Positions 1 through 12,008 of a stretch of DNA of 64,000 bases are shown here, one piece after another. A program made the position numbers and the translations under genes. The notes under the pieces were generated by a model, which had not been told where the DNA came from, made no database searches, and was given only the letters and a program-made list of their open reading frames with translations. The DNA is from Coptis chinensis (lineage: Eukaryota > Streptophyta > Magnoliopsida > Ranunculales > Ranunculaceae). The stretch spans positions 87,935,001 through 87,999,000 of the forward strand of contig CM027377.1 in assembly GCA_015680905.1 (NCBI GenBank), read 5' to 3'. The first letter of the stretch is position 1, and the number at the start of each line of letters is the position of its first letter.

Positions 1-577
1 ATTATACTATTATTCTCTACTTTTCTTCTAGTTGTGTAGTGTTTTAGAGTAAGGGAAGTATTCCTTGTGTTTGCCTTAGATGGTGATTCATTGAATAGCT
101 GCCCAAGCTCACATAAAAAGAAAGAAGATACTAGTAACATGAATATAGGAACAACTTTGAGTAGAGTTAATTGTTAGCGATGTTTCATCCAAGAGGGCAT
201 CGGCACTCGCTCGATTGCCCGATTGTAGTCTACTTGGAGAACAACATGAAGCAAAAGATCATTGAATCAAAAGCATTGGTGGATTTGAATCTCTTGAATC
301 TATCTCTCTCATATTCTTTCTCCTTATTTCCAATTCTTAGCTTTAGTATAAGTTTAGTTAGTTTAGTTTAGTTTAGCATTAGAATCTATAATATCTATAA
401 TAATAGTTTTTAATCCCTCAACCCCCTTTCCAGTCCTGCCCTTCATATAAACATACACTTAAAAGTGGAACAATACCCTACTCATCCTTTACTTATTGAG
501 GGATAATTAGGTTTTGATACGCTTCTCTTTTGTTCAACGACCATACCACATCTCACACACAAAAGGAGGAAGTGTCA
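1..577 (+). repeat. 5' LTR (3' part) of gag-protease retrotransposon A
   Basis: These bases are repeated almost exactly at 7125-7702, with roughly ten scattered differences, so the two copies are the LTRs of one fairly young element. The LTR ends in CA at 577 and is followed, after one base, by a primer-binding site. The 5' part of this LTR lies outside the window. Confidence 0.9.
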
Positions 578-578
578 A

Positions 579-592
579 TGGCGCCGCTGCCG
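579..592 (+). other. Primer-binding site of element A (tRNA-Asp type)
   Basis: TGGCGCCGCTGCCG matches the 3' end of plant tRNA-Asp with one mismatch, the usual primer of Athila/Tat-type Ty3/gypsy elements. The match stops after 14 bases. The copy at 7704-7722 carries on as GGGGAT, so this one is shortened or mutated. Confidence 0.8.
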
Positions 593-1134
593 TTTTAAGT
601 TGTTTATGTTTAAGGTTTTCTTTCAAGATTAGAACTTTGGATATTGAGGTAATTTTAGCCGCATCATCCAACCTTTTGAGAAAGAAAGAAGCTTGAAGGA
701 CATCTCGAAGACAAGATCTACCATCCAGGTTAGTCGAATCTTCATTCTTTTTATTGCTTTCTTAGTATAGTTGCATCATAGTTTAGTTTTATTGCTTTCT
801 AGTATAATTGCATTTAGGACCTTTTCAACAATTGAAGTTGTAAGCCAACAGCGAAACATCAAACTCTAGTGTTTCTTGTCTGAATCTTGACAAACGGACT
901 ATCGTCTGTGGGTAGTGGTACTTAAGCAATCCAAGTGATTCACCATAACCCTAGAAGAGACAGCTTTAGACAACGGGCGAGATACTAGCTGCAAAGCCCA
1001 ACCAAGTTGAAGGAAAGTAGTTTTGCATATTAGTATAATTTAGAATAGTTGCATATTAGTTTAATTGCATTCAAGCATAATAGGATAGTTTTCATCATCT
1101 TCGCATAGCAAGAATACTAGACAGGATTGATATA
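593..1134 (+). other. Untranslated leader of element A
   Basis: About 540 bases separate the primer-binding site from the first gag codon. Short runs are repeated (for example ttgctttct with tagta/atagtt near 750-815 and again near 1030-1090). I see no coding signal. Confidence 0.5.
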
Positions 1135-2543
1135 ATGGCCGCACGCAATGATGGAGGTGTTTTGGACACCAATAATCCTAAAGCTATCCCACCCAGCAGT
1201 ATTGTTTTTCCATAAATAGAAGCTAACCAGTTTGAGCTTAGAGCATCATTAATCTCTATGCTTCCAAAGTTCAACGTTTCAGACAATGTTCAACCTTATG
1301 TTCACATGAACAAATTTCTATCAGTCCTCAGAACTTTCAAGAACCAGAATATCAGGGATGAGAGTATCAAAATCATTCTGTTCCCACTCTCACTCGAAGG
1401 TAAAGCATCCGAATGGTTAACCGCCGCGACCGATCAATTCAATAGACAACTGGGAGAAGTTGAGAACAAAGTTTATGAACAAGTTCTACCCACCCCAAAA
1501 GACAGATGACATGCAGCAAGCCATCAACAATTTCAAAGGGAAGGTGACTGAAGAATATCATCAAAGCTGGGAGAAATTCAATAATCTGCTAGTCTCATGT
1601 CCACATCATGGATATGACAAGAGCACACTGGCCCATTTTTTCTATCGAGGACTCTCGATGATGAACAAGCAGATGATACAATCAATGCACAAAGGCAAGT
1701 TTACATCGATGGATGGAGAGGAAGCTTGCAACTTTCTCAAGAATTTAGCTGAAGAAACACAACAGTGGACTACTAGCAACGAGGATGTCGCTAGCATGGA
1801 GGGGGAGCCAAAGCAATTTGGCTACCAAGCACATGAACACGCAGATCAAGAACTGAAGTCTACATTTGGCCCGCCACCAAAGATTGAAACTTTGAGTAAG
1901 AAATTCAATCGGGTTCTCCATGAATCCTCCAAGATCAACAAGTCTCAAGCTAAATCTCTCCCCAGTCATGCAAGCTAGCCAATATCGCGAAGTTTGTTGG
2001 GACACTTCTCATGCAACTCTAGAATGTCCTGGTTACTATCAACATGCATCAGTTGGAGAGTACAATATAAACTCATTTCAGAGGCCCAACCAAGGTGGTA
2101 ATAACTTTCAAGGTAATTATTGGAGAGAATTCTGGACCCCTAGGTTCTCAAGATCAAAGTTATATTCCACGGACAAGTCAAGTTTCACGGTTGGTCCCTC
2201 AACAACAATTATACTCTCAACAAAATTCCAATACAAGTGGAGAGTTAGTGCCCCGATCCTAGGAGAAATTATGCCGCGACCGCCAACTTGGAGAATGCAA
2301 TTACTTTGCTATCAGAAAAATCAGAAGTTTGAAAGTGTTCTAGAGCTTCTTGCACGTCTCACTCAATCTCCAAAGCAATCTCGTGCAAGTCAATGTTCTA
2401 GAATGGAGTCTCTAGAGGCTAAGGTTGACCAACTCACCACTGCTTTGTCTGTAAAGACACAAGCCACTCAACCTAGCTTATTGGAACCAATATCGAAGAG
2501 TGAAGATGTATGCCATATTGGGACAACTTCTAGTACGTACTGA
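1135..2543 (+). pseudogene. Decayed gag gene of element A
   Basis: Translation from ATG 1135 gives an Athila/Tat-type Gag. An N-terminal leader is cut by a TAA near 1213. It is followed by the retrotransposon gag core (SMLPKFNVSD, then a segment with ASEWLTAATD and FYPPQKTDDM). A frameshift near 1465 moves the reading into a second frame, and another near 1930 into a third. A degraded zinc knuckle (CWDTSHATLECPGYY) follows near 2000. Gag would form the virus-like particle and bind the element RNA. The frame breaks make this copy unable to produce full-length Gag. The neighbouring protease frame overlaps its end at 2500. Confidence 0.8.
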
Positions 2544-3492
2544 TCAACTCCATGATCATGTTAGCTCAGTTACTACTCTCAGATCAGGATTGAAGATAGA
2601 CAACAAGGTTGACTTACCTTCTCATGATGACATTGCTATAGAGCAATCGGTCAAGATTTCAAATGAAGTTCAAATGGAAGTGGGGGAAATCCTTTCCACT
2701 CCCATTTGTCAAGATGACCAAGACAAGATATGCAAGAATGCCAAAGAGAAAGAAGAGCAAACACATGCTGATGTGTTTGTACCAAAGGCACCTTTTCCTA
2801 TATTTTTTGCTCAAAGCAAAAAGGACAAGCAATTTTTAGAGATGAAGGAAGCATTTGAGAAAGATAACATCAATATCCCCTTTCTAAAAGCGATCAAGCA
2901 GTTGCCATCATATGCCAAATTCTTGAAGGATGCATGCAACATAAAGAGAAGTACTCATGTTCCAAAGCGAGCGTTTCTAGCTGGACAAACAACATCTATT
3001 ATCCATCAAAGAAGCTCGGTCAAGCTCAAAGATCCAGGAAGTCCTACAATATCATGCAAGATAGGAGAAAAATTCACAGGTAATGCTCTCTTAGACCTTG
3101 GTGCTAGTGTTAATCTCTTGCCATATCATGTGTACCAAGCGTTGGGACTGGAAAACCTAAAGCCTACACAAGTCAAATTGAAGTTAGCTGACCGCTCTAC
3201 CAAGATTCCCAGAGGCATAGTTGAGGATGTTCTTGTTCAAGTAGCCGATTTCTACTATCCAGTGGATTTCATTGTGATAGACACCCAGGAAGCCTTTGAT
3301 AAAATTCCAATTATTCTAGGCCGACCTTTCCTCGCTACCGCAAAAGCTTTGATAAATTGTTACAACGGTGAAATGAAGATCAACTTTGGTAAGATGTCCA
3401 TGGACATAAATATCTTTCACCTGTTGCATAAGGATTGTGGTGAAGCCGAAGGTGGAGAGGTGTACTTCCTTGATAGCATGATACAAGAATAA
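2500..3492 (+). CDS. Aspartic protease domain of element A
   Basis: An intact 330-residue frame ends at TAA 3492. Its first half has the linker typical of Athila/Tat polyproteins (HINIPF-like segment, YAKFLKDACNIKR). The second half is a retropepsin-like domain with the active-site motif LLDLGASVNLLPYHVY around residue 200 and the family motif IILGRPFLATAKALINC near residue 270. The D-L-G-A form is normal for this clade. The protease would cut the polyprotein in the particle. No reverse transcriptase, RNase H or integrase follows, so the coding capacity of A stops here. The first ATG of this frame is probably not a true start, because the domain would normally be fused to Gag. Confidence 0.85.
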   Translation: MKMYAILGQLLVRTDQLHDHVSSVTTLRSGLKIDNKVDLPSHDDIAIEQSVKISNEVQMEVGEILSTPICQDDQDKICKNAKEKEEQTHADVFVPKAPFPIFFAQSKKDKQFLEMKEAFEKDNINIPFLKAIKQLPSYAKFLKDACNIKRSTHVPKRAFLAGQTTSIIHQRSSVKLKDPGSPTISCKIGEKFTGNALLDLGASVNLLPYHVYQALGLENLKPTQVKLKLADRSTKIPRGIVEDVLVQVADFYYPVDFIVIDTQEAFDKIPIILGRPFLATAKALINCYNGEMKINFGKMSMDINIFHLLHKDCGEAEGGEVYFLDSMIQE

Positions 3493-5178
3493 GCCCCATT
3501 CAAGATCTGGGTTTGAGAGTGCTCAATCTACGTAAAACCGTGTGATGAACCTGAGAACCCCACCACAGAGAGGTTGCTAGCCATGTTCTTAGAATCTCTG
3601 CAGAAAATTCAAGATTTAAGTGAGCAGAATGGAAAATTGACAGAGAGAGTATCATATCTTGAGAAGATGAACTCTACATTTCAGGATGAACAACAAACTT
3701 CGCCTTGAGAAAAATGGAGTTACTAGAAAATTAGCTTAAAGAAGTTTTGGAAAAACAACAGAATCTAGAAACTGAAATGAGTCTTCTAAAGCAAGAAAGT
3801 GGACCATATTGATAAGAAGAATTGCCTTGTTGAAGCCTCTTCTACACCATTATTGTCGGAACGAGAGAATTATGGGAACAGTCTACCGCCCACCTTGAAA
3901 GCGTAGTCAGCCAGACATCCATTATCATTCTTGTGGTGGTGGTAAAGGACACATCGATACTATTATCCTGTTAGAAAGAAAGATTTTCATCAATCTTCTA
4001 TACAGGGGAACCACAAGGCCTATCACACAATCATCAGACCTGAAATAGTTCAAGGTAAAGAAGCAACTTCACCAGTAATCTTTCCAGTATATCAAGGAGT
4101 ATTTTTAACAACCCACAAGGTGAGACCTCCTCGTCTCCTCCAAACATTCGGTCACGATTTGGGTAAGAAAATCTGATCTCCTCACTCCAAATTGATAATA
4201 CATTACGCCTTGGGGATCCGACGAAAAGACCTAAAAAATTAGGCATCAATGGTAATATCCTACCTTTTCTCATCCATTTCATTTACTTCTTTATACATTG
4301 AGGTCAATGCATGCATAAGTAGGGGGAGGGTGTACTTGAGAAATGAATTTCGAAAATTAGTTTTCAAAAACTAAAATATTTTTGTTTCTATATCAATAGC
4401 ATGAGAAAAATAAATTTTAATGATGAGTCTGGGATATATATTCTATACTGCTTAGTGTTGAGTTTGATAGATAGTTGATATTATTGATTTCATTACCGCT
4501 TAGACTATTTATTATGCTCAAACATAGTTCTTATTGATAGAATCCTTTATCAAGGCACCACCATAGTACTTTGTCAGTTTTATGTACTTTTGCTAGAAGA
4601 GAGATTTAAACCCCTAGTAAACTGGAAGTAGAATTTTTAGACTTAGCCCGTGAGACTTGAGCTTTATACTTATTCTTTGGAGAGTTCTTACGAAAAATCC
4701 GAGTCTTAGTGACTCATCATCTTTCAGTTCTTTATGTCGTTGTAATATAGTCTCATTATTCTTTAATTTGGTTAATCACGAAGTGACATCAACTGGGGAG
4801 ATAGCCATTAGGTCTTGTAGTCTATTCAAAATAGAGTATCATACTGATAAGTCAAGTAGTGAACCCATTCATCCTTTATCCCACCTAGTAGGACCATCAT
4901 GTTAAACCTTTTTGAGCCTTACAATAAACCATTTTCTTTCATAAAACCCTTTACCCGTCACCCAACTCTAGACAAGGAGTATAGCCAAAATCTTTATCAG
5001 CCATACCCATATGTTTCTGAGAATACGAGGGGCACAAGGAGGAAGAAAGACCACAAAAAGAAGATTGCAAGGAAATACCAGAGAGATACAATGAATCCCA
5101 TCATTCTGTTCAAAGTGAAAGAAGCTAGTGGAAAACAAGCATATCCAGTACTAATCAAGGGATATACCACTGAGCTTT
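3493..5178 (+). other. Non-pol internal region of A with small reading frames
   Basis: Where pol should lie there are only fragments. Bases 3560-3830 read in part as a coiled-coil-like peptide (SEQNGKLTERVSYLEKM). Near 3910-3960 there is a knuckle-like fragment with CGGG and KGH. A 93-codon frame at 4899-5180 encodes a lysine-rich peptide. None resembles reverse transcriptase or integrase. This fits a non-autonomous TR-GAG-type element or one that lost pol long ago. I do not recognise the 4899-5180 product. Confidence 0.5.
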
Positions 5179-5201
5179 AAAAAAAAAAAAAAAAAAAAAA
5201 A
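5179..5201 (+). repeat. Poly(A) run inside element A
   Basis: An uninterrupted run of more than 20 A directly follows the stop region of the small frame 4899-5180. It could be slippage or the relic of a retroposed tail. Confidence 0.7.
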
Positions 5202-6082
5202 GTTGAACAGAAGGGATGGAAAAGCTAAGACAAAGGAAGAATTTTCTCTGCAACACGAAATTTGAAGAAATCTTCCAAAGAAAGAAGCAAAACCCTTAGT
5301 GTTTTCAGAAACAACCTTAGAATCCTTTTTACCTTTCCTTCATAAACCAATACCCAAGCCAAGTTACAACCCATGACTTATCACTACAGTATGGTACGAA
5401 GTCTAGAATAGGTGAGAGGATGCTAAAGTGAAGGACCCGACACTTCATATGTGCTTGACATTCTTTCCATGAGACTACTTTTATTCAGAAGTCTGTTTTT
5501 CAAGGTAGTATGTGGGATGTTCGTATGCATTATTCTTTTCCCCACATACATGAGGTAAAATAGTAGACCATCTTCTGAGAGATTCTTTGTTGAGAGTATG
5601 ACTGGTGAGGATTGAAAGTCGAGATTATCTACCTATGGTAAACTAGGGATTCCGTTTCTTGGATAGGAGAGTATAGGAGATTGACTAAGTACACACATAA
5701 GCCTTGATTAAGAATTTTGTCAATTTTACTATCTCCCATCATAATCTATGAGTCTTTTGCAGCAATGTAGTTAGCAATGGAGACCGTCTATTGGAGTAAG
5801 CACTAAGTGGGTAAGGAATTTCTCTCTCTGAAAAATACTATCATTCTTGAACATGCTATTGATTCATTTTGTGGGTATATCACATGAAAACCCTCACGAG
5901 ACTATAACTCGTCCTTTTGGGGAACTTAAAGGTTTAAAGCCTTGTTGCATATATGGTAAATGCAATCGCGATGCCCTGAAAATGAGTTAGGATTTTATTT
6001 TTGTTATTAGGATATGATTTTGATCACTTATCTATTTTTATCTTATTTGCTAAGAGACTAGCAAAAGGCTAGTTGGGAGTTG
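5202..6082. other. Noncoding 3' part of element A, polypurine tract at the end
   Basis: No open frame of note. The last 20 bases before the LTR (aaaaggctagttgggagttg) are purine-rich and lie where plus-strand priming should occur. Confidence 0.5.
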
Positions 6083-7702
6083 TGATTAGTGCTCAAAAAG
6101 TGCTATTTAACCCTCGATTATGCCTCTTGTTTAGCCATCTTAGTGGACTAATAGTGTTTATAAGTTGTGTTTTAAGATTCTACAGGAAAAAAAGAGAGTT
6201 TTGTATAATATTAGAGAAAATGGGGTAAAAACGGCAATTGGAGCATTAATGATCACATGGGAGGTCCGTGGACAATCATGGAGAAGGCCAAGGAATTGGA
6301 GCTATTAAATATGCGACTTGGACCTATTTTAAAGTCTATTTGGAGCCCAAGGCCAAAGGATTCGTTGCTTGGACCAAAGCCCGCAAAAAGAGGATAGAAG
6401 GATAGAGCGTAAGAGAGAAAATCGGCTTATCGTGTGCGGGGACGATGGATCGAAAGCGCCCAGACGATTGATTGCGTCTGGGGACGATAGATCGAAAGGC
6501 CCGTCGACGCATTGATTAAGTCTGGGATGCATGGATAATGCGCCCAGACGCATGAATCGATTAATCGTGAGCCAATTCCTTCTCAGTTTTGAAGACGAAG
6601 TCGAACTCTGAAAGAAACCTATTTGTATTAGGAAACAAATGACGATTTGGAATGCTTCTAGAACTCATTGTAACCCCTATAAATAGAGGACCTAAGTGCC
6701 TCATGTAATTAGCCAATTCACTTATATTCTTGTCTCCAGAACTTGAGGCAGAGAGTCTTAATAAATTAGTCTTTCTAGTCTTATGTTCTTCAACTCTTCT
6801 TCTTCTCGTTCTTCGTGTTCTTCCTTCTATATGGAAGGCTAATCTTCTCCTTCAAGGGAGGAGATGAAGCCAGTGTTTAAGGTTTAATGATTCTTCTGGT
6901 TCATGGTATTCTTCAATCAAGTTAGTTCTTTATGTTTTTAGTTATTAGTTCCATTGCCCACACCAGGGGATGGAAGTATAGATTAAGGTTTTTATTTATT
7001 ACAATTGAATATCATGCTAGTTTAGGGTTTTATTTATTGCAATTGAATATTTGCTAGTAACATGCTTTTATTTATTGCAATTGAATATAATGCTAGATTA
7101 GAGTTTTATTTATTGTAATAGAATATTATACTATTATTCTCTACTTTTCTTCTAGTTGTGTAGTGTTTTAGAGTAAGGGAAGTATTCCTTGTGTTTGCCT
7201 TAGATGGTGATTCATTGAATAGCTGCCCAAGCTCACATAAAAAGAAAGAAGATACTAGTAACATGAACATAGGAACAACTTTGAGTAGAGTTAATTGTTA
7301 GCGATGTTTCATCCAAGAGGGCATCGGCACTCGCTCGATTGCCCGATTGTAGTTTACTTGAGAACAACATGAAGCAAAAGATCATTGAATCAAAAGCATT
7401 GGTGGATTTGAATCTCTTGAATCTATCTCTCTCATATTCTTTCTCCTTATTTCCAATTCTTAGCTTTAGTATAAGTTTAGTTAGTTTAGTTTAGTTTAGC
7501 ATTAGAATCTATAATATCTACAATATTAGTTTTTAATCCCTCAACCCCCTTTCCAGTCCTGTCCTTCATATAAACATACACTTAAAAGTGGAACGATACC
7601 CTACTCATCCTTTACTTATTGAGGGATAATTAGGTTTTGATACGCTTCTCTTTTGTTCAACGACCATACCACATCTCACACACAAAAAAGAGGGTAGTGT
7701 CA
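6083..7702 (+). repeat. 3' LTR of element A
   Basis: It begins TGATTAGTGCTC after the purine tract and ends in GTGTCA at 7702, about 1.62 kb. Its last 578 bases match window positions 1-577. Inside are imperfect 40-bp repeats rich in TTTATTTATTGCAATTG at 6990-7130 and a GC-richer repeated block at 6420-6560 (GGGACGATgGATCG units). Confidence 0.85.
6678..6686 (+). promoter_or_regulatory. TATA box of the A LTR
   Basis: CTATAAATA sits about 1 kb before the LTR end and is followed by gaggacc. It is a likely U3/R promoter core. Position and sequence only. Confidence 0.6.
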
Positions 7703-7754
7703 ATGGCGCCGCTGCCGGGGATATAATTAATTGTAGCCCCAAGAGGAAGTGTCA
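7703..7754 (+). other. Extra PBS copy and second LTR end after the 3' LTR of A
   Basis: Directly after the LTR comes TGGCGCCGCTGCCGGGGAT (7704-7722), the tRNA-Asp primer-binding site that belongs after a 5' LTR. About 20 unrelated bases follow, then GAGGAAGTGTCA (7743-7754), which repeats the LTR end as seen at 566-577. Element B's reverse transcriptase resumes at 7755. A normal insertion would end at 7702. Confidence 0.75.
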
Positions 7755-10700
7755 CATGCATGGCCTAAAAAGGCGCTAATGTCACGGACAGTCCATGGTA
7801 TAGGTAAAGACACTATCTTATCCAATTTAGCCTTATCTACTTCTATGTCGTCACTAGATACAATATGACCTAGCACTATTCCTTTCTTTACCATAAAATG
7901 ACACTTCTCCCAATTTAAAACCAGATTTTTCTTTTCACATCGTGTCAAAACCTGGGAAAAGTTAGACAGGCACTCACTAAAAGAGTTTCCATAGATAGAA
8001 AAATCATCCATGAAAACTTCCATAAAGCGCTCCACCATGTCACTAAAGATATGAAGCATACACCGCTAGAAGGTACCAGGAGCATTACAGAGACCAAAAG
8101 GCATCTGTTTATAAGCATATGTTCCAAAAAGACATGTGAAGGTAATCTTGTCTTGGTCATCAGGATCAATAATGATCTAAAAATAGCCAGAATAACCATC
8201 TAAAAAATAATAATAAGCATGACCAGCTAGATGTTCGAGCATCTGATCTATAAAGGGTAAATGAAAGTGATCCTTTCGTGTCATGGTGTTTAAGAGTCTG
8301 TAATCAATGCAGATCCTCCATTTCAGAAGAACACGCGAGGAAAAATATTCACCCACAGCATTACGAACAACAGTAACCCCCGATTTCTTAGGGACTACGT
8401 GAATAGGACTAACCCACTCACTATCGGAGATGGGATATATGATCCCCACATCGAGTAACCGTAAGACTTCTTCCCTTACCACCTCTTTCATGGTAGGGTT
8501 CAAGTGATGTTGAGGTTCGCGTGAAGTATTCGCATTATCCTCCAAATGTATGCGATGTGTGCATACACCAGGGTCAATCCCCTTAATGTCGTCCAGGGAC
8601 CAACCGATCGCAGAACCATGTTCCCTAATCACCCTAATCAAACGTGCCTCTTCATCAGCAGATAACTGAGAAGATATGATCACCGGATGACTACCATCCG
8701 GATCAAGCTGGATATATTTCAACTCAGCAGGAAGGGGCTTAAGCACAAGTGTGGGTGGAATGGGTAAAAAGGATTCCGAATGATCCTCGTCTTGAGTAGT
8801 GAAGATATGTTTAGGTAAGAGATCTTCAAACTCGGAAGATGGAGCGATAGAAGGATCTAAGACAGGAGTAGACTCGAACAGGGCGATCACTTCCTCTAAG
8901 TAGGAGTCATCGTCGAAGTCAGAACTACCGAAGGAAAGGAACTGGTGCATCTGATTTTCTGGAAATGCATTGTTGAAGTAATCTTAAGCTAGGCTCTCGA
9001 TCATGCTCCATCTATAGACAAATCAGGTAAAAGTTTCATCATCTTGAAAACATTTACCTCAACAGAAAGATGACCAAAGGACATGGACATTGAACTATCG
9101 CGGCAGTTTATGAGCGCGTTGGCAGTTGCCAAGAAAGGATGCCCTAAAATGATAGGAACAGAGTTGTTAGCGACTTCTGTGTCTAGGATAACGAATTCTG
9201 CTGGGTAGTAAAAAACTTGAACCTTAACCAGCACGTTTTCAACAACACTCTTAGGATACTTAATAGAACGATCTACTAATTCCAATGTCATTTTCATTGG
9301 TTGCATCTTTTGTAGAACTATTTGTTTATATAAATAATAAGGGAGTAAGTTAACACTCGCCCCAGGTCTAATAACGCGGTCATCATGTGGGTATCCCCCA
9401 AGGTGTATTGTACAGTAGGACGACTAGGGTCCTTGTACTTAAAAATTCCATTATGTTCAAATAGAGTTGGGAACTGTTCAGTTAAAAATGCGTCTTTTGG
9501 TATATTGGTCTTCCGCCTAGTAGTGCACAACTCTTTTAGAAACTTAGCATGTTGTCTTAACTTTTTAATAGTGTCAAGAAACGGTAGGTTTATCGTTAGA
9601 TTTTTAAAAACTTTTTTAATCTCATCAAAGTTAGTATCCTTGTGTAACATGGCTAGTCTCTTGGGGAACGGTGGGTTCTCTCCATATTTAGCATATGGAT
9701 TGATAGGAGATTTAACCTTGGCCACTTTCCTCTTGGGTTAAGGTTTAAGTGGTACGTCTACAGAAGTAGGATCATCAGTTACTACTTCGGTATCTAGTAA
9801 AATATCAGGTGTAGGGACCACTGGTGGGGTAACAACAGGCATAGTTACTGCGTTATCAACCACTATGCTAGAACAGAGAGTGGTGATGGCATTTAGCTCG
9901 CCTACATTTATATTTTCAATACTAGGACTACTGGTTACTTCAAAGGCTGTGTTTGGCATTTTAGGATTAGGTATGGCTTGACCTGGAAACGCCTTTTGGT
10001 TGGGCTTTCTTTTGGGTTAACTGCTGGATGGAATGATTAATGGATTGTAAAACTTGTTGGTTAGAATGATGAAAGGATTGTAACATCTGCTGGTTAGCCT
10101 ACATGTAGGTGCCGAAACGATCCAGTTGTGAAGGTGTAGTAGTCACAGGTGGTGTGACTGAAACTATCTCATGTTGATTATTAACTGGTGGGTTGCGATA
10201 GTTATTAGTAACCGGAACGATACCTCTATTAGCATTATAATTATTATTATAATTACCTTGTCCTTGCCCTTGTCTCGGTGGAGCTTGGTTGTAAGTGTTT
10301 GCTGGCCTAACGGTTGGATTAGTAAACCCTGGAGGTGTAACTTGGTGATTATTTCTCCAACTAAAGTTGGGATGCTGAATCTAAGGTACGTTAGGTTTGC
10401 TATTAATGGAACAAACATTGTCTGGCTGAGCAGATGGTTGTTCATAGACTAGAGGACAATAGGAGTCGGGATACTCAGGACTCAAACAGAAATTACAAGG
10501 AACAGAGTTAACATTCATGACAGGGAGTAGGCTTTTATTGAACAGAAATGGCCTCTACCTTTTTAGTGAGAGATTCGATCAAAGTTTTAATCTCGGGATC
10601 TGATTTAACCTCAAACATACTGGCAACCTTAACTGTGGAAGAAGAATTAGCGGAGCGGGGGATGTCATTACCCCCCAGTTATTATTACGCTTAGATTGAT

Positions 10701-11308
10701 CCTACAAAAACTTATAAGCCTCTGAGGCTCCTTTACTAAGGAAACTACCCCCATTCATTATATCAAGAACCTCCTGATAGTGATGTAAAAGTCCTTTGAA
10801 AAAGGCATGAACAAGCGTGTCTTTCGCAAGGTTATGATGTGGACACTCGATGAGAAGATCAGTGAAACAATTCCAGGCCTCTGAAAAGGATTCATAAAGG
10901 TTCTGGCGGAAGAAATGAATCTTATATATCATTTCATCTATCTTCAAAGGTGGGTAAAACTGTTCCATGAATAATTAAACAAGTTTGGCCCATGAGTCCA
11001 CAGAATTAGGCGCTTGGGCTGTTAACCAAGATACCGCCTTATCGGCTAGGGTGAAAGGAAACACCCTCAATTTAATTTGTTCTGAACCTACGGTAGGATG
11101 ATGAAATGTGGTAAAAACTTGTTCAATCCTATGCATATGTTGATAAGGTTTCTCATGGTCTAACCCATGAAAAACGGGTAACAAATTAAATATATTCAGG
11201 GGGGATTTGAAAATCCCCCACTAGGTCTGCAAGAACGATGCACGACTTAGGGCTATTGTTAAGGGCCTTGTAAAAATCAGAGAGAGGAGTCTCTGTTTCG
11301 TCAACCAT
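7755..11308 (-). pseudogene. Truncated, decayed gag-pol of Athila/Tat-type element B
   Basis: Read on the minus strand from ATG 11308. Gag comes first (about 10700-11308; MLPVFHGLDHEKPYQ, EQFYPPLKIDEM), broken at 10975-10968. A protease region follows (9001-9725; YAKYGENPPFPKRL, TALLDLG, IILGHPFLATANALINC). Reverse transcriptase occupies 7755-8950, with KWRICIDYRLLN, the first catalytic Asp in FLDGYSGY and the second pair in FMDDFSIYG. Two stops in the RT stand where the family has Gln (after YSGYF and after APGTF), and both fit CAG to TAG. The frame is cut after FLGHA, exactly where element A begins, so RNase H, integrase and the other LTR should lie left of the window. Confidence 0.88.
10182..10260 (-). 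repeat. Low-complexity Asn-rich segment of B gag
   Basis: On the plus strand the run attataattattattataatt near 10230-10250 is a simple trinucleotide repeat. In the gag frame it encodes an Asn-rich spacer between the gag core and protease. Confidence 0.4.
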
Positions 11309-11980
11309 TGTTGCAGGTGTAGTATGTGGTATTCTAGATAGGCGTGTGCGTTAACAATTATGATAAATAACAGATGATGGTTTACTAGTACCGGACCTTA
11401 ATCTCATGCAAGGCTAAGGCCAATAAGAAATAAACCACTCACAACAGTCAAACAACCTTGATATGCTAGAATTAAAAACTCCTCTTACAGAGGAGGCGAG
11501 GAGTGGAAGAAAGAATACCTGAATGCCTCCTTGCTACGTGTTTGAATAGTGTCTTGTATACGCAATCACAGTGTATTCACGAATTTGGAAACACTAAATA
11601 ACTTGAACAAAGAAAGTTGGAAACTAACCTGTGAAAAATCGGGCTTCCTCAAAAAGGCTGGCGGGCGCGCTTGGAACTAGGCGTAGAAGGGCGTGGGCGT
11701 GCTCTTGCCTGAACCCAAGTCCAGTGATATGAGGGCGGGTGCACTCGGGATTAGGCTAACAAGGGCGTGGGCGCGCTCTTTCCTGAACTGATGTCCAATG
11801 TTTTGAGGGCGTGCACGCTCCCGAAATATAACACTTTAGGCACGGGCGCGCTCCAGGTAGAATTTCGAAAAAAATATTTCTGAACCAAACAAACACAGTT
11901 AGAACCAAACAAGGGTGGGCGGGTTTAATGAGGTTTTGGTTGGGACGAAAATACTAAAGAAAATGAATTTAAACAGCACT
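11309..11980 (-). other. Leader of element B with GC-rich tandem repeats
   Basis: The untranslated leader lies between gag and the primer-binding site. Around 11655-11850 a unit of about 74 bp (aagggcgtgggcgcgctct, then ctgaac and gtccaatg) occurs at 11687 and 11761 with partial copies on both sides. No protein signal. Confidence 0.6.
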
Positions 11981-11998
11981 AAGATGGCAGCGACGCCA
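11981..11998 (-). other. Primer-binding site of element B
   Basis: On the minus strand TGGCGTCGCTGCCATCTT lies ten bases inside the LTR end. The first 13 bases agree with tRNA-Asp priming except for two changes; the remainder is diverged. Confidence 0.75.
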
Positions 11999-12008
11999 TT
12001 TTATAATA

